5,682 nucleotides of DNA. Source: Bacteroidota bacterium. GTDB lineage: Bacteria > Bacteroidota > Bacteroidia > Flavobacteriales > Weeksellaceae. Position numbers and translations under genes: made by a program. The notes beneath the pieces are model-generated. The model saw nothing but the letters and a program-made list of their open reading frames with translations. It had not been told where the DNA came from and did not search any database. The DNA is taken from the NCBI GenBank assembly GCA_023420435.1, contig JAEZWE010000052.1, positions 1 to 5,682 of the forward strand. The letters are read 5' to 3'. This document shows positions 1 to 5,160 of this stretch, one piece after another. The first letter of the stretch is position 1. Each line of letters starts with the position of its first letter.

Positions 1-50
1 CCCAATTCGGAAGCGAAGAAACGGGACTTCCAAAAATATTTATTTTGCAT
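1..50 (-). CDS. Possible N-terminus of a gene leaving the window (partial, uncertain)
   Basis: On the minus strand an ATG at 50-48 opens a frame that stays open to the window edge, giving MQNKYFWKSRFFASEL and continuing. I do not recognise the protein. It would lie 71 bases downstream of the thioesterase on the same strand, so it could be the next operon member. I see no TAnnTTTG promoter in front of it. Sixteen codons are too few for a codon-use judgement, and the plus strand is also open here, so this is only a candidate. In related genomes a menaquinone gene such as menF might be expected beside a MenI-like thioesterase, but these residues do not identify one. Confidence 0.22.
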   Translation of the reverse strand, partial: MQNKYFWKSRFFASEL

Positions 51-85
51 TTTTATTATAAGATGCAGCCTTTTGAAAAAGTTGC

Positions 86-112
86 AAAAAAAAAAATAAA
101 AAATAATTTTTT
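86..112 (-). terminator. A/T-only hairpin and U11 tract after the thioesterase gene (weak)
   Basis: Read on the minus strand just after the thioesterase stop, six A (112-107), a TTA loop and six T (103-98) are followed by one A and a run of 11 T (96-86). The U-tract is typical of an intrinsic terminator, but the stem is A-U only and would be weak. It could equally be plain AT-rich spacer. Confidence 0.28.
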
Positions 113-121
113 AAAAATTTT

Positions 122-553
122 TTAAAGTTTGGAAAGAGGAATAATATTATTCGTCATCGTGGTATGGTTGATTAAATTTCCTTTTTCGTCGCGAATTTCG
201 ATCTGAGAAACATGAACTGTATGACCTTTTCTGATGAAAGTAGCAGTACCGGTAACCATTCCTTCTCTTTTTGCCCTCAAATGGTTGGAATTGATATTGG
301 TTCCTACAGGAGCAAATTTTTCCATATCTACATTAATTACAGAAAGGCTGGAACCTAAAGTTTCCGCTAAAACGCAACTTGCACCACCATGAAGAATTCC
401 GTAAGGTTGATGCACTTTTGGGGTAACTTCCATGGTTGCTTTCAGCATTCCATCTTCCACATCAATAAATTCAATTCCTAAGGTTTTTCCGAGGTTTTCG
501 CCGGTCCAATTATTTAAGTGGTGTAAAATTTCTTTCTTCTTTTCTTCGTTCAT
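122..553 (-). CDS. Hotdog-fold acyl-CoA thioesterase, MenI/YdiI-like (PaaI superfamily)
   Basis: This 143-residue single-domain hotdog thioesterase probably hydrolyses a small acyl-CoA in the cytoplasm. The signature HQPYGILHGG lies at residues 48-57 and runs into ASCVLAETLGS. Gln49, His55 and Glu64 line up, from memory, with the catalytic Gln48/His54/Glu63 of E. coli YdiI (MenI). The later stretch NSNHLRAKREG (88-98) and the QIEIRDEKG segment (117-125) are also YdiI-like. MenI releases 1,4-dihydroxy-2-naphthoate from its CoA ester in menaquinone synthesis, and Flavobacteriia use menaquinone, so that role is plausible. EntH-like proofreading or phenylacetate-type substrates cannot be excluded by sequence. 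I chose the ATG at 553 because the upstream stop ends at 555, giving TAAAATG. A longer in-frame start at 586 would overlap the acyltransferase by 32 bases and adds residues that look unlike the family. It is probably translated by coupling from the acyltransferase mRNA, and no promoter of its own is visible. Confidence 0.88.
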   Translation of the reverse strand: MNEEKKKEILHHLNNWTGENLGKTLGIEFIDVEDGMLKATMEVTPKVHQPYGILHGGASCVLAETLGSSLSVINVDMEKFAPVGTNINSNHLRAKREGMVTGTATFIRKGHTVHVSQIEIRDEKGNLINHTTMTNNIIPLSKL

Positions 554-554
554 T

Positions 555-1127
555 TTATTGAATATTTGGATTCCAATTTTCTGCAATTTTTGGAGTGATA
601 TCGTATTTTTTGTAATAATCGCTTATTTTTTGTAGCAATTCTTCGTAAGTCATTTGGGATAATTCTTCATAGGTAATTGTATAACCTAAATAAACAATTT
701 TTTTCTTAAAATCTCCTGCTGCAACTACAATGGGTACTTTTGCAGACATCGCCATGTGATAAAATCCTTTTCTCCATTTAGGAACCCAACTCCTGGTTCC
801 TTCAGGAGTTATCACCAATGAAAAATCTTCTTTTTCAAATTCTTTCGCTACGAAATTTACCAAATCATTTTTTTGGCTTCTGTCAATTCCAATTCCGCCT
901 AAACCTTTTACGATACTTCCATACCAAGATTTTGTATGCGCATCTTTAATGATGATTTTTAAAGGTTTTCCTAAAGACCAATAAGCGAAATTTCCCAAAA
1001 GATATTCCATATTATGGGTATGTGGAGCAACAACTAAAATGCATCGGTTAAGGTTATTAACATCGCCGTGAAGTACTACTTTCCAACCAAGAAGTTTGAG
1101 GGCGAGTTTTCCTATAAGTTTTTTCAT
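555..1127 (-). CDS. Lysophospholipid acyltransferase family protein (PlsC-like, short)
   Basis: This 190-residue protein belongs to the LPLAT/glycerolipid acyltransferase superfamily, which transfers acyl groups from acyl-ACP or acyl-CoA to lysophospholipids or related acceptors at the cytoplasmic face of the inner membrane. Motif I is APHTHNMEYLLG at 34-45, a second conserved block is KGLGGIGIDRS at 74-84, and motif III is the phosphate-binding TPEGTRS at 107-113, followed by a basic WRKGFYHMA. The protein is shorter than E. coli PlsC (about 245 residues) and has no clear transmembrane helix, like the small LPLAT subgroup typically annotated '1-acyl-sn-glycerol-3-phosphate acyltransferase'. 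Motif I reads HX4E (His36, Glu41) instead of the usual HX4D. The GAA codon is clear, so the change is conservative and may be a subgroup feature. The acceptor is unknown: lysophosphatidate, or an amino-acid lipid as in Bacteroidota O-acyltransferases, are options. The gene is followed one base later by the thioesterase. The start at 1127 is the first ATG after the hairpin at 1146-1173. Confidence 0.88.
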   Translation of the reverse strand: MKKLIGKLALKLLGWKVVLHGDVNNLNRCILVVAPHTHNMEYLLGNFAYWSLGKPLKIIIKDAHTKSWYGSIVKGLGGIGIDRSQKNDLVNFVAKEFEKEDFSLVITPEGTRSWVPKWRKGFYHMAMSAKVPIVVAAGDFKKKIVYLGYTITYEELSQMTYEELLQKISDYYKKYDITPKIAENWNPNIQ

Positions 1128-1145
1128 AAATATAGTTTAAACAAA

Positions 1146-1173
1146 AAAGTATAACCAAACTTGGTTATACTTT
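1146..1173 (-). terminator. Strong inverted repeat with U-tract: terminator of the small gene, or operator/5' hairpin of the acyltransferase
   Basis: Two perfect 13-base arms, AAAGTATAACCAA (1146-1158) and TTGGTTATACTTT (1161-1173), flank only two bases. On the minus strand the RNA can form an 11-bp stem with a six-base loop. The stem ends in U, and three further U lie directly beyond it (1145-1143 reads TTT after the arm's own TTT), so it has the shape of an intrinsic terminator in that direction. In the plus direction the arm is followed by GCAAA, not a U-tract. It lies 23 bases beyond the 20-codon ORF, as a terminator would. It also overlaps the start point expected from a TATATTTG box at 1175-1182, so it could instead be a protein operator or an mRNA 5' stabilising hairpin. 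The inverted repeat itself is certain; its role is inferred. Confidence 0.65.
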
Positions 1174-1174
1174 G

Positions 1175-1205
1175 CAAATATATTGAATATTGTCTGCTAA
1201 AACAG
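1175..1205 (-). promoter_or_regulatory. Possible promoter of the acyltransferase-thioesterase pair
   Basis: On the minus strand a perfect Bacteroidota -7 box, TATATTTG, lies at 1182-1175. The best -33 candidate is CTG at 1205-1203 with a 20-base spacer, one base off TTG. Transcription would start near 1170, at the outer edge of the 28-base palindrome, about 45 bases before the acyltransferase ATG. The -33 part overlaps the end of the small ORF. The weak -33 makes this tentative, but the gene pair otherwise has no promoter below a likely terminator. Confidence 0.38.
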
Positions 1206-1259
1206 GTTGGTAATGATTTCCATTACTTTCATCACGATTTCTAAAACTACTTGTACCAT
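1197..1259 (-). CDS. Small ORF: 20-residue amphipathic helical peptide (novel candidate)
   Basis: The minus strand encodes MVQVVLEIVMKVMEIITNLF, ATG at 1259-1257 and TAG at 1199-1197. An in-frame stop lies six codons upstream of the ATG with no start between, so this start is the only choice. Placed on a helical wheel at 100 degrees per residue, all six polar residues (Gln3, Glu7, Lys11, Glu14, Thr17, Asn18) fall in one arc of about 120 degrees, with only Met10 intruding. The remaining residues are Val, Ile, Leu, Met and Phe. Net charge is about -1, unlike cationic antimicrobial peptides. The size and character recall formylated amphipathic peptides such as phenol-soluble modulins, or type I toxin peptides, but I see no homology I can name. 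A promoter-like sequence lies upstream (1292-1324) and a hairpin with U-tract downstream (1146-1173), so a transcript of roughly 140 bases is predicted. The alternative is a small regulatory RNA in which the ORF is incidental. Confidence 0.45.
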   Translation of the reverse strand: MVQVVLEIVMKVMEIITNLF

Positions 1260-1291
1260 GGCTGTGTTTTTTATTTGTTAATTTGGTTGTA

Positions 1292-1324
1292 CGAATTTAC
1301 ATCTTTTTTCTTTTCAAAATTCAA
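1292..1324 (-). promoter_or_regulatory. Possible promoter of the 20-codon gene
   Basis: On the minus strand TTG (1324-1322), a 22-base spacer and TAAATTCG (1299-1292) match the flavobacterial TTG/TAnnTTTG pattern with one mismatch in the -7 box (C for T). A start near 1287 gives a leader of about 28 bases, A-rich before the ATG. A second near-match, CAAAATTC on the plus strand at 1315-1322, lacks a suitable -33 partner. Confidence 0.45.
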
Positions 1325-1360
1325 CTGAATTGTTAAATTTTTGATAAATTTTCATTGAAA

Positions 1361-1412
1361 GGAACGGACAGATTAAAAAACCAGAACAATTTCCAAAAAT
1401 CTGCCCGTTTCC
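1361..1412 (-). terminator. Long hairpin after the PspC gene, probable operon terminator
   Basis: Arms AACGGACAGATT (1363-1374) and AATCTGCCCGTT (1398-1409) pair over 12 bases. The single mismatch is a G-U pair in minus-strand RNA but A-C in plus-strand RNA, which favours a minus-strand product. GG (1361-1362) and CC (1411-1412) can extend the stem past a one-base bulge. It begins 7 bases beyond the PspC stop. The sequence after the stem (CCTTTC) is only mildly U-rich, and a T6 run lies inside the loop, so termination efficiency is uncertain; a 3' stabiliser is the alternative. Confidence 0.5.
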
Positions 1413-1418
1413 AAATCA

Positions 1419-3101
1419 CTATTTATTAGTTTTTATGGAGATTTCTTTTTTTCCGTTTTTGATGTTGATATCCACATTATTTAGATCATTTAGATCAACA
1501 TCTACAGAATCCATCATTCTTTCAGCTTGTTCTGAAGAATATTTTTTGTTATTGATAATTACAGAATCTTGATTTCCCGTTTTTACAATATCCCAAGTTT
1601 TTCCATTAATGGTAATTTGGCTTTTTTCTTCTCTGTTGCTTGAATTTTCTGAATCATTTTCGTTATCATTAAGGTTTATTCCCCATTCTTTTTGTTTAAT
1701 TACTTTGGTGGATTTTGGAACGACCAATTCGTAATTCAAACGGTAATCTCTGAAACGGTCTCTGTAATCGTACATAATATAATTTGGAAGAAGAATTTTG
1801 TTTCCGTTAATTTCCAAAGGAACTTTCATGCTTAAAGGTTGGTTGTAACCATCAGCTTCTTTTTTCAGAATGATGTATGGTGTTTTAATATCTTGTCTTT
1901 TTACATCAACATTAATCCAATCTTCTTTATAAATGGTTTTTCCGTCAGAATAAACATCGTCCCAATACGATTTAAAATTTTGTGGAATGGCTACTTTTTT
2001 AACATCCAAAACAATAGAATCTGATTCTGTATTGATGGCAACATTCTCCGTTTCTTCATTATGTCCGCTGTATTGCGTTTTATATTTTAAAGCGCTAAAT
2101 CCTGAAAATGCCGCTAAACCAATCCAAAGTAAAACCAAAGCTCCGAAAACATAGCCAGCATTATTAAAAGTCGTTTTTGGAGAAATTAATTTAATAGCCA
2201 AAAACAAGAAAATTAAAGCAGGAATGAAAATCGTTAGAAAAGCCAATGCTACAAGGAAAAATCCTAAATTATTTTCTTGAAGATAAAATCCTACATTTTC
2301 AAAAAAGCTAACATTACTGCCATCAAAAGCGCCAAACATGGCAAAAGAACCAATAAGTAATGAAAGTCCCATCAAAGCAAAGATTACTCCGAAAAAATAA
2401 CGAATAATATTCCATAAACCATTTCCGGCTTTGTTGATATAAGGTCTGTTTTCATTGTAAATTTCACCAACACGTTGTGTAGATTCATTGGCAAATTGTA
2501 CAATTTTGTTGGATTCCGCTTTTAGCGTATCAAAATTTACAGGTTGACCTTTCATTTTCAAAAAATCTGATGCAGTTTGTGCTTTTGGAAGAACCGCCCA
2601 AAGTATAATATAGAGAAGGGCAATTAACATCGCACTTCCTGCTGCAGGAATCATTACTAAAAATACAATTAACCAAATAGCGCGCATTAAGGTAACGTCC
2701 ATTCCTGTGTAATGAGCTAAACCTGCACAAACTCCGGCAATTTTTTGAATTGAAGTATCGCGGAAAAGTTGCTTTTGGCGTGAAGCGTTTCCAGAATTTT
2801 TATTTTCTTTTTTTGAAGTTTTTTCAGAAAAATAGGCTTCTTCTTGCTCCTCAATTTGTTCAGGTTTTCCAATTTGGTTAATCACGCGATCTACATCATC
2901 AGCGTTAATAACTTCACGTTTTCCTAAAACATCTTTGAAGAGTTCCACCATTCTAATTTCTATATCGTGCATTACTTCATCTGCTTCGGAAGCATCCAAA
3001 GAATTTCTTAGCGCAGCGAGATAATCGCTTAATTTGATGTAAGCATGTTCCTCGATAACGAAAGAGAAACCTGCGAGTCCAATTGATAATGTCTTGTTCA
3101 T
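1419..3101 (-). CDS. PspC-domain inner-membrane protein with HAAS-like N-terminus and large soluble C-terminus
   Basis: This 560-residue membrane protein is probably an envelope-stress or membrane-integrity factor. Residues 18-85 resemble the HAAS/DUF1700-type cytoplasmic helical domain: YIKLSDYLAALRNSL, then DIEIRMVELFKDVL and a terminal NQIGKPEQI. An acidic and basic linker (86-111) leads to a PspC domain at 112-174: LFRDTSIQKIAGVCAGLAHYTGMD is the classic amphipathic start, followed by hydrophobic residues 140-171. Further transmembrane segments lie near 231-256, 280-305 and 314-334. Residues 340-560 are hydrophilic, presumably periplasmic, with an Asn/Asp/Ser/Glu-rich stretch at 476-495; I recognise no named domain there. 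PspC proteins of the phage-shock type sense or protect the inner membrane. The PadR regulator ends 12 bases upstream, so the two are almost certainly one operon, an arrangement recurrent in Bacteroidota. The start fits because ATG 3101 directly follows the regulator and the N-terminus matches the family. No frameshift or truncation is seen. Confidence 0.9.
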   Translation of the reverse strand: MNKTLSIGLAGFSFVIEEHAYIKLSDYLAALRNSLDASEADEVMHDIEIRMVELFKDVLGKREVINADDVDRVINQIGKPEQIEEQEEAYFSEKTSKKENKNSGNASRQKQLFRDTSIQKIAGVCAGLAHYTGMDVTLMRAIWLIVFLVMIPAAGSAMLIALLYIILWAVLPKAQTASDFLKMKGQPVNFDTLKAESNKIVQFANESTQRVGEIYNENRPYINKAGNGLWNIIRYFFGVIFALMGLSLLIGSFAMFGAFDGSNVSFFENVGFYLQENNLGFFLVALAFLTIFIPALIFLFLAIKLISPKTTFNNAGYVFGALVLLWIGLAAFSGFSALKYKTQYSGHNEETENVAINTESDSIVLDVKKVAIPQNFKSYWDDVYSDGKTIYKEDWINVDVKRQDIKTPYIILKKEADGYNQPLSMKVPLEINGNKILLPNYIMYDYRDRFRDYRLNYELVVPKSTKVIKQKEWGINLNDNENDSENSSNREEKSQITINGKTWDIVKTGNQDSVIINNKKYSSEQAERMMDSVDVDLNDLNNVDINIKNGKKEISIKTNK

Positions 3102-3113
3102 AGTTTTTGTTTT

Positions 3114-3443
3114 TTATAGTTTTTGTGTGATTTGGTTTACGGAATTGGTAAGTTCATTCCAAGTGTTTTGAAGTTCATTCAGGAAAATTCTACCTTTTTC
3201 TGTAATCTGATAATATTTTCTTGGCGGTCCTCCTGTAGATTCTTCCCATCTGTAGGAAAGAAATTCACCGTTTTTCAATCTAGTAAGAAGGGGATAAAGT
3301 GTTCCTTCTACCACGTCCAGTTTTCCTTTTTTCAGTTCATCCATCAAATCCGAAACATACATTTCTTTGTGGCTGATGAGACTCAAAATACAGAATTCCA
3401 GAATTCCTTTGCGCATTTGCGCTTTTGTGTTTTCTGTGTTCAT
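3114..3443 (-). CDS. PadR-family transcriptional repressor
   Basis: This 109-residue winged-helix regulator belongs to the PadR family. The N-terminal helix and HTH read MRKGILEFCILSLI (10-23) and MYVSDLMDELKKG (28-40). The recognition region is VVEGTLYPLLTRLKNGEFLSY (44-64), the wing is GGPPRKYYQITEKG (71-84), and a C-terminal helix (86-107) serves for dimerisation. The length is usual for the short PadR subfamily. Such proteins bind palindromic operators near their own promoters and are released by ligands or stress signals. Here it heads an operon with the PspC-domain protein, so it probably represses both genes. The leader contains two inverted repeats that could be its operator. The ATG at 3443 is preferred over the internal Met10 because MNTENTKAQMRKG is a typical N-terminus of the family. 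Its effector is unknown. Confidence 0.92.
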   Translation of the reverse strand: MNTENTKAQMRKGILEFCILSLISHKEMYVSDLMDELKKGKLDVVEGTLYPLLTRLKNGEFLSYRWEESTGGPPRKYYQITEKGRIFLNELQNTWNELTNSVNQITQKL

Positions 3444-3462
3444 TTATATAGTTGTTATTAGT

Positions 3463-3508
3463 TGGTTAACCATTTTTATTCTCTCTAAAAAGTTATACCT
3501 TTAACTTT
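3463..3508 (-). promoter_or_regulatory. Inverted repeats in the padR-pspC leader, candidate PadR operator
   Basis: Two dyad elements lie between the predicted start point and the padR ATG. The first is AAAGTTA (3489-3495) and TAACTTT (3502-3508) around a six-base spacer, placed at about +1 to +20. The second is the perfect ten-base palindrome TGGTTAACCA (3463-3472). Short PadR repressors typically bind such dyads over or just after their promoter, so autoregulation is likely. Which element is bound is not known. Confidence 0.45.
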
Positions 3509-3514
3509 ATGATA

Positions 3515-3546
3515 CAAAGATATGTAAATAAAATGGTATTATGCAA
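3515..3546 (-). promoter_or_regulatory. Promoter of the padR-pspC operon
   Basis: On the minus strand TTG (3546-3544), a 21-base spacer and a perfect -7 box TATCTTTG (3522-3515) fit the Flavobacteriia consensus. A start near 3510 gives a leader of about 66 bases to the padR ATG, containing the two inverted repeats. It is the only good match in this 251-base intergenic region. Confidence 0.62.
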
Positions 3547-3631
3547 TACAAAGTAGTGAAAATTTTAAAAAAAACATGTAACTATTTGATTTACTGTGCT
3601 ATAATTTTCATACAAAAAATTTAAATAGTTT

Positions 3632-3668
3632 TATAAAAGAAAAAATCCTGAGAAAAAACTCAGGATTT
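3632..3668 (-). terminator. Intrinsic terminator of ffh
   Basis: Arms AAATCCTGAG (3643-3652) and CTCAGGATTT (3659-3668) form a perfect ten-base stem with a six-base loop. Read on the minus strand it lies about 27 bases after the ffh stop and is followed by T-rich sequence (3645-3632 reads TTTTTTCTTTTATA with the end of the arm). It is the clearest terminator in the window and isolates ffh from the padR promoter downstream. Confidence 0.88.
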
Positions 3669-3694
3669 ATATAAAAAAATATTTTTTTGGATTT

Positions 3695-5062
3695 TTATCT
3701 TCCGAATAAATTACCGCCCATTCCAGGTATTTTTGGCATTCCCTTACTCATCATTTCCATCATTTGTTTTCCTTGCGGACCCTGCATCATTTTCATCATT
3801 TTTCCCATTTGCTCAAATTGTTTCATCAATTGGTTGACATCTTCAATTTTTCTTCCGGCACCTTTGGCAATTCTGTTTTTTCTTTGGGTGTTAATAATAG
3901 AAGGTCTTCTTCTTTCTTCCGGCGTCATGGAATGTATGATGGCTTCAATATGTTTGAAAGCATCATCATTAATATCAACATCTTTAATGGCTTTTCCAAC
4001 TCCCGGTATCATTCCCATTAAATCTTTCATATTACCCATTTTTTTAATTTGGCTGATTTGCTGAAGGAAATCATCGAAACCAAATTCATTTTTTGCAATT
4101 TTTTTATGAAGTTTTTTAGCTTCTTCTTCATCAAATTGTTCCTGAGCTCTTTCTACCAAGGAAACAACATCTCCCATCCCTAAAATTCTGTCCGCCATTC
4201 TTTCCGGATAGAAAAGATCTAAAGCTTCCATTTTTTCTCCGGTAGAAATAAATTTTATAGGTTTTTCAACAACAGAACGAATGGTTAAAGCAGCTCCACC
4301 TCTGGTATCACCATCCAATTTGGTCAAAACAACGCCGTCAAAATTTAAAGCATCATTAAACGCTTTTGCAGTATTTACCGCATCTTGTCCCGTCATGGAA
4401 TCCACCACGAAAAGTGTTTCGTTCGGTTTAATAAAATAATGAACCGATTTTATCTCACTCATCATTTGTTCATCCACCGCTAAACGTCCTGCAGTATCCA
4501 CAATAACGGTATCAAAACCATTGTGTTTTGCATAGTTTACGGCATTTTCTGCAATAGAAGATGGATTTGTTGCGCCTTCTTCGGTATAAACAGGGACATC
4601 AACTTGTGATCCCAAAACTTTTAGCTGATCTATTGCAGCAGGTCTGTAAACGTCACAAGCTACTAATAAAGGTTTTTTGTTTCTTTTCTGTTTTAAAAAA
4701 TGCGCTAATTTTCCGGAAAAAGTAGTTTTACCGGAACCTTGAAGTCCCGCAATTAAAATAACGGAAGGTTTTCCGGAAAGATCAATTCCTTCTTGCGTTC
4801 CACCCATTAAATCGACCAACTCGTCATGAACAATTTTTGTCATGAGCTGACCTGGTGTTAAAGAAGTAAGAACATTTTGTCCTAAAGCTTTATCCTGAAC
4901 TCTTTTGGTAAGATCTTTTGCTACTTTATAGTTAACATCGGCATCTACCAAAGCTCTACGAATCTCTTTTACGGTTTCTGCAACGTTAATTTCGGTGATT
5001 TTTCCGCGTCCGGAAATATTGTGAAGTGCTTTGTCTAATTTGTCCTGTAAACTATTGAACAT
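3695..5062 (-). CDS. ffh: Signal recognition particle protein Ffh (SRP54 GTPase)
   Basis: Ffh binds signal sequences emerging from ribosomes, together with 4.5S RNA, and delivers the complex to FtsY at the membrane. The protein has 455 residues, the normal length. The N domain covers about 1-88. The GTPase G domain has the P-loop GLQGSGKTT (106-114), DVYRPAA (137-143), DTAGR (189-193), TKLDGD (247-252) and TGEK (274-277). The M domain begins near 329. Its RNA-binding helix-turn-helix region runs from SMTPEERRRPSII (378-390) through RKNRIAKGAGRKIEDVN to residue 410, and a very methionine-rich tail (412-448) includes KMMKMM and KQMMEMM. All key motifs are intact. The gene stands alone between its own promoter and terminator. 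The start at 5062 fits the conserved MFNSLQDKLDKAL opening. Identification is essentially certain. Confidence 0.99.
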   Translation of the reverse strand: MFNSLQDKLDKALHNISGRGKITEINVAETVKEIRRALVDADVNYKVAKDLTKRVQDKALGQNVLTSLTPGQLMTKIVHDELVDLMGGTQEGIDLSGKPSVILIAGLQGSGKTTFSGKLAHFLKQKRNKKPLLVACDVYRPAAIDQLKVLGSQVDVPVYTEEGATNPSSIAENAVNYAKHNGFDTVIVDTAGRLAVDEQMMSEIKSVHYFIKPNETLFVVDSMTGQDAVNTAKAFNDALNFDGVVLTKLDGDTRGGAALTIRSVVEKPIKFISTGEKMEALDLFYPERMADRILGMGDVVSLVERAQEQFDEEEAKKLHKKIAKNEFGFDDFLQQISQIKKMGNMKDLMGMIPGVGKAIKDVDINDDAFKHIEAIIHSMTPEERRRPSIINTQRKNRIAKGAGRKIEDVNQLMKQFEQMGKMMKMMQGPQGKQMMEMMSKGMPKIPGMGGNLFGR

Positions 5063-5085
5063 TTTTTATTTTATTTAAAGGTTTG

Positions 5086-5115
5086 CAAAAATAGTGAATT
5101 TATCGCTTTTTCAAA
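5086..5115 (-). promoter_or_regulatory. Promoter of ffh
   Basis: On the minus strand TTTG (5115-5112), an 18-base spacer and TATTTTTG (5093-5086) match both parts of the Bacteroidota vegetative promoter perfectly. Transcription would start near 5081, leaving a leader of about 18 A/T-rich bases before the ATG at 5062. Confidence 0.72.
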
Positions 5116-5125
5116 AATTGAATTC

Positions 5126-5160
5126 TTTGTCACATGAATTTTGAATTATTGCTAAATTTG
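5126..5160 (+). promoter_or_regulatory. Promoter of atpZ and probably the ATP synthase operon
   Basis: TTTG (5126-5129), a 23-base spacer and a perfect -7 box TAAATTTG (5153-5160) fit the consensus, with the spacer at the long end of the range. The start point would be near 5164, only about ten bases before the ATG at 5174, so the mRNA leader is very short. Its -33 box lies 10 bases from that of the divergent ffh promoter. Confidence 0.58.

Noticed and set aside
9..31. GGAAG and CTTCC arms near the left edge as a possible terminator
   Set aside because: A five-base stem with a 13-base loop is too weak, and the following sequence is A-rich rather than a clean U-tract.
3..125. Plus-strand open frame of 40 codons running in from the window edge and ending in TAA overlapping the thioesterase stop
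   Set aside because: The last part is translated from poly-A/T runs (KKKIKNNFLKIF) and the rest resembles no family I know. It is probably spacer, though the tail of a plus-strand gene cannot be ruled out.
554..586. Longer start for the thioesterase (ATG at 586), adding 11 residues
   Set aside because: It would overlap the acyltransferase reading frame by 32 bases. The ATG at 553, one base after that gene's stop, gives a family-typical N-terminus.
1213..1281. A 22-codon plus-strand ORF opposite the small peptide gene
   Set aside because: The promoter-like element and the U-tract of the hairpin both point to the minus strand, and the plus-strand product (MISITFITISKTTC and on) shows no amphipathic pattern.
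3536..3549. GTATT and AATAC dyad overlapping the padR -33 region as an operator
   Set aside because: Five-base arms in AT-rich DNA are expected by chance. The longer dyads in the leader are better operator candidates.
3523..3631. Hidden small RNA or gene between the padR promoter and the ffh terminator
   Set aside because: The stretch is very AT-rich, with no stable fold, no further promoter match and no ORF of convincing composition.
3687..4064. Open plus-strand frames opposite ffh, such as one of about 125 codons
   Set aside because: They lie wholly inside the certain ffh gene and arise from its methionine- and lysine-rich codons on the other strand; no promoter or family match supports them.
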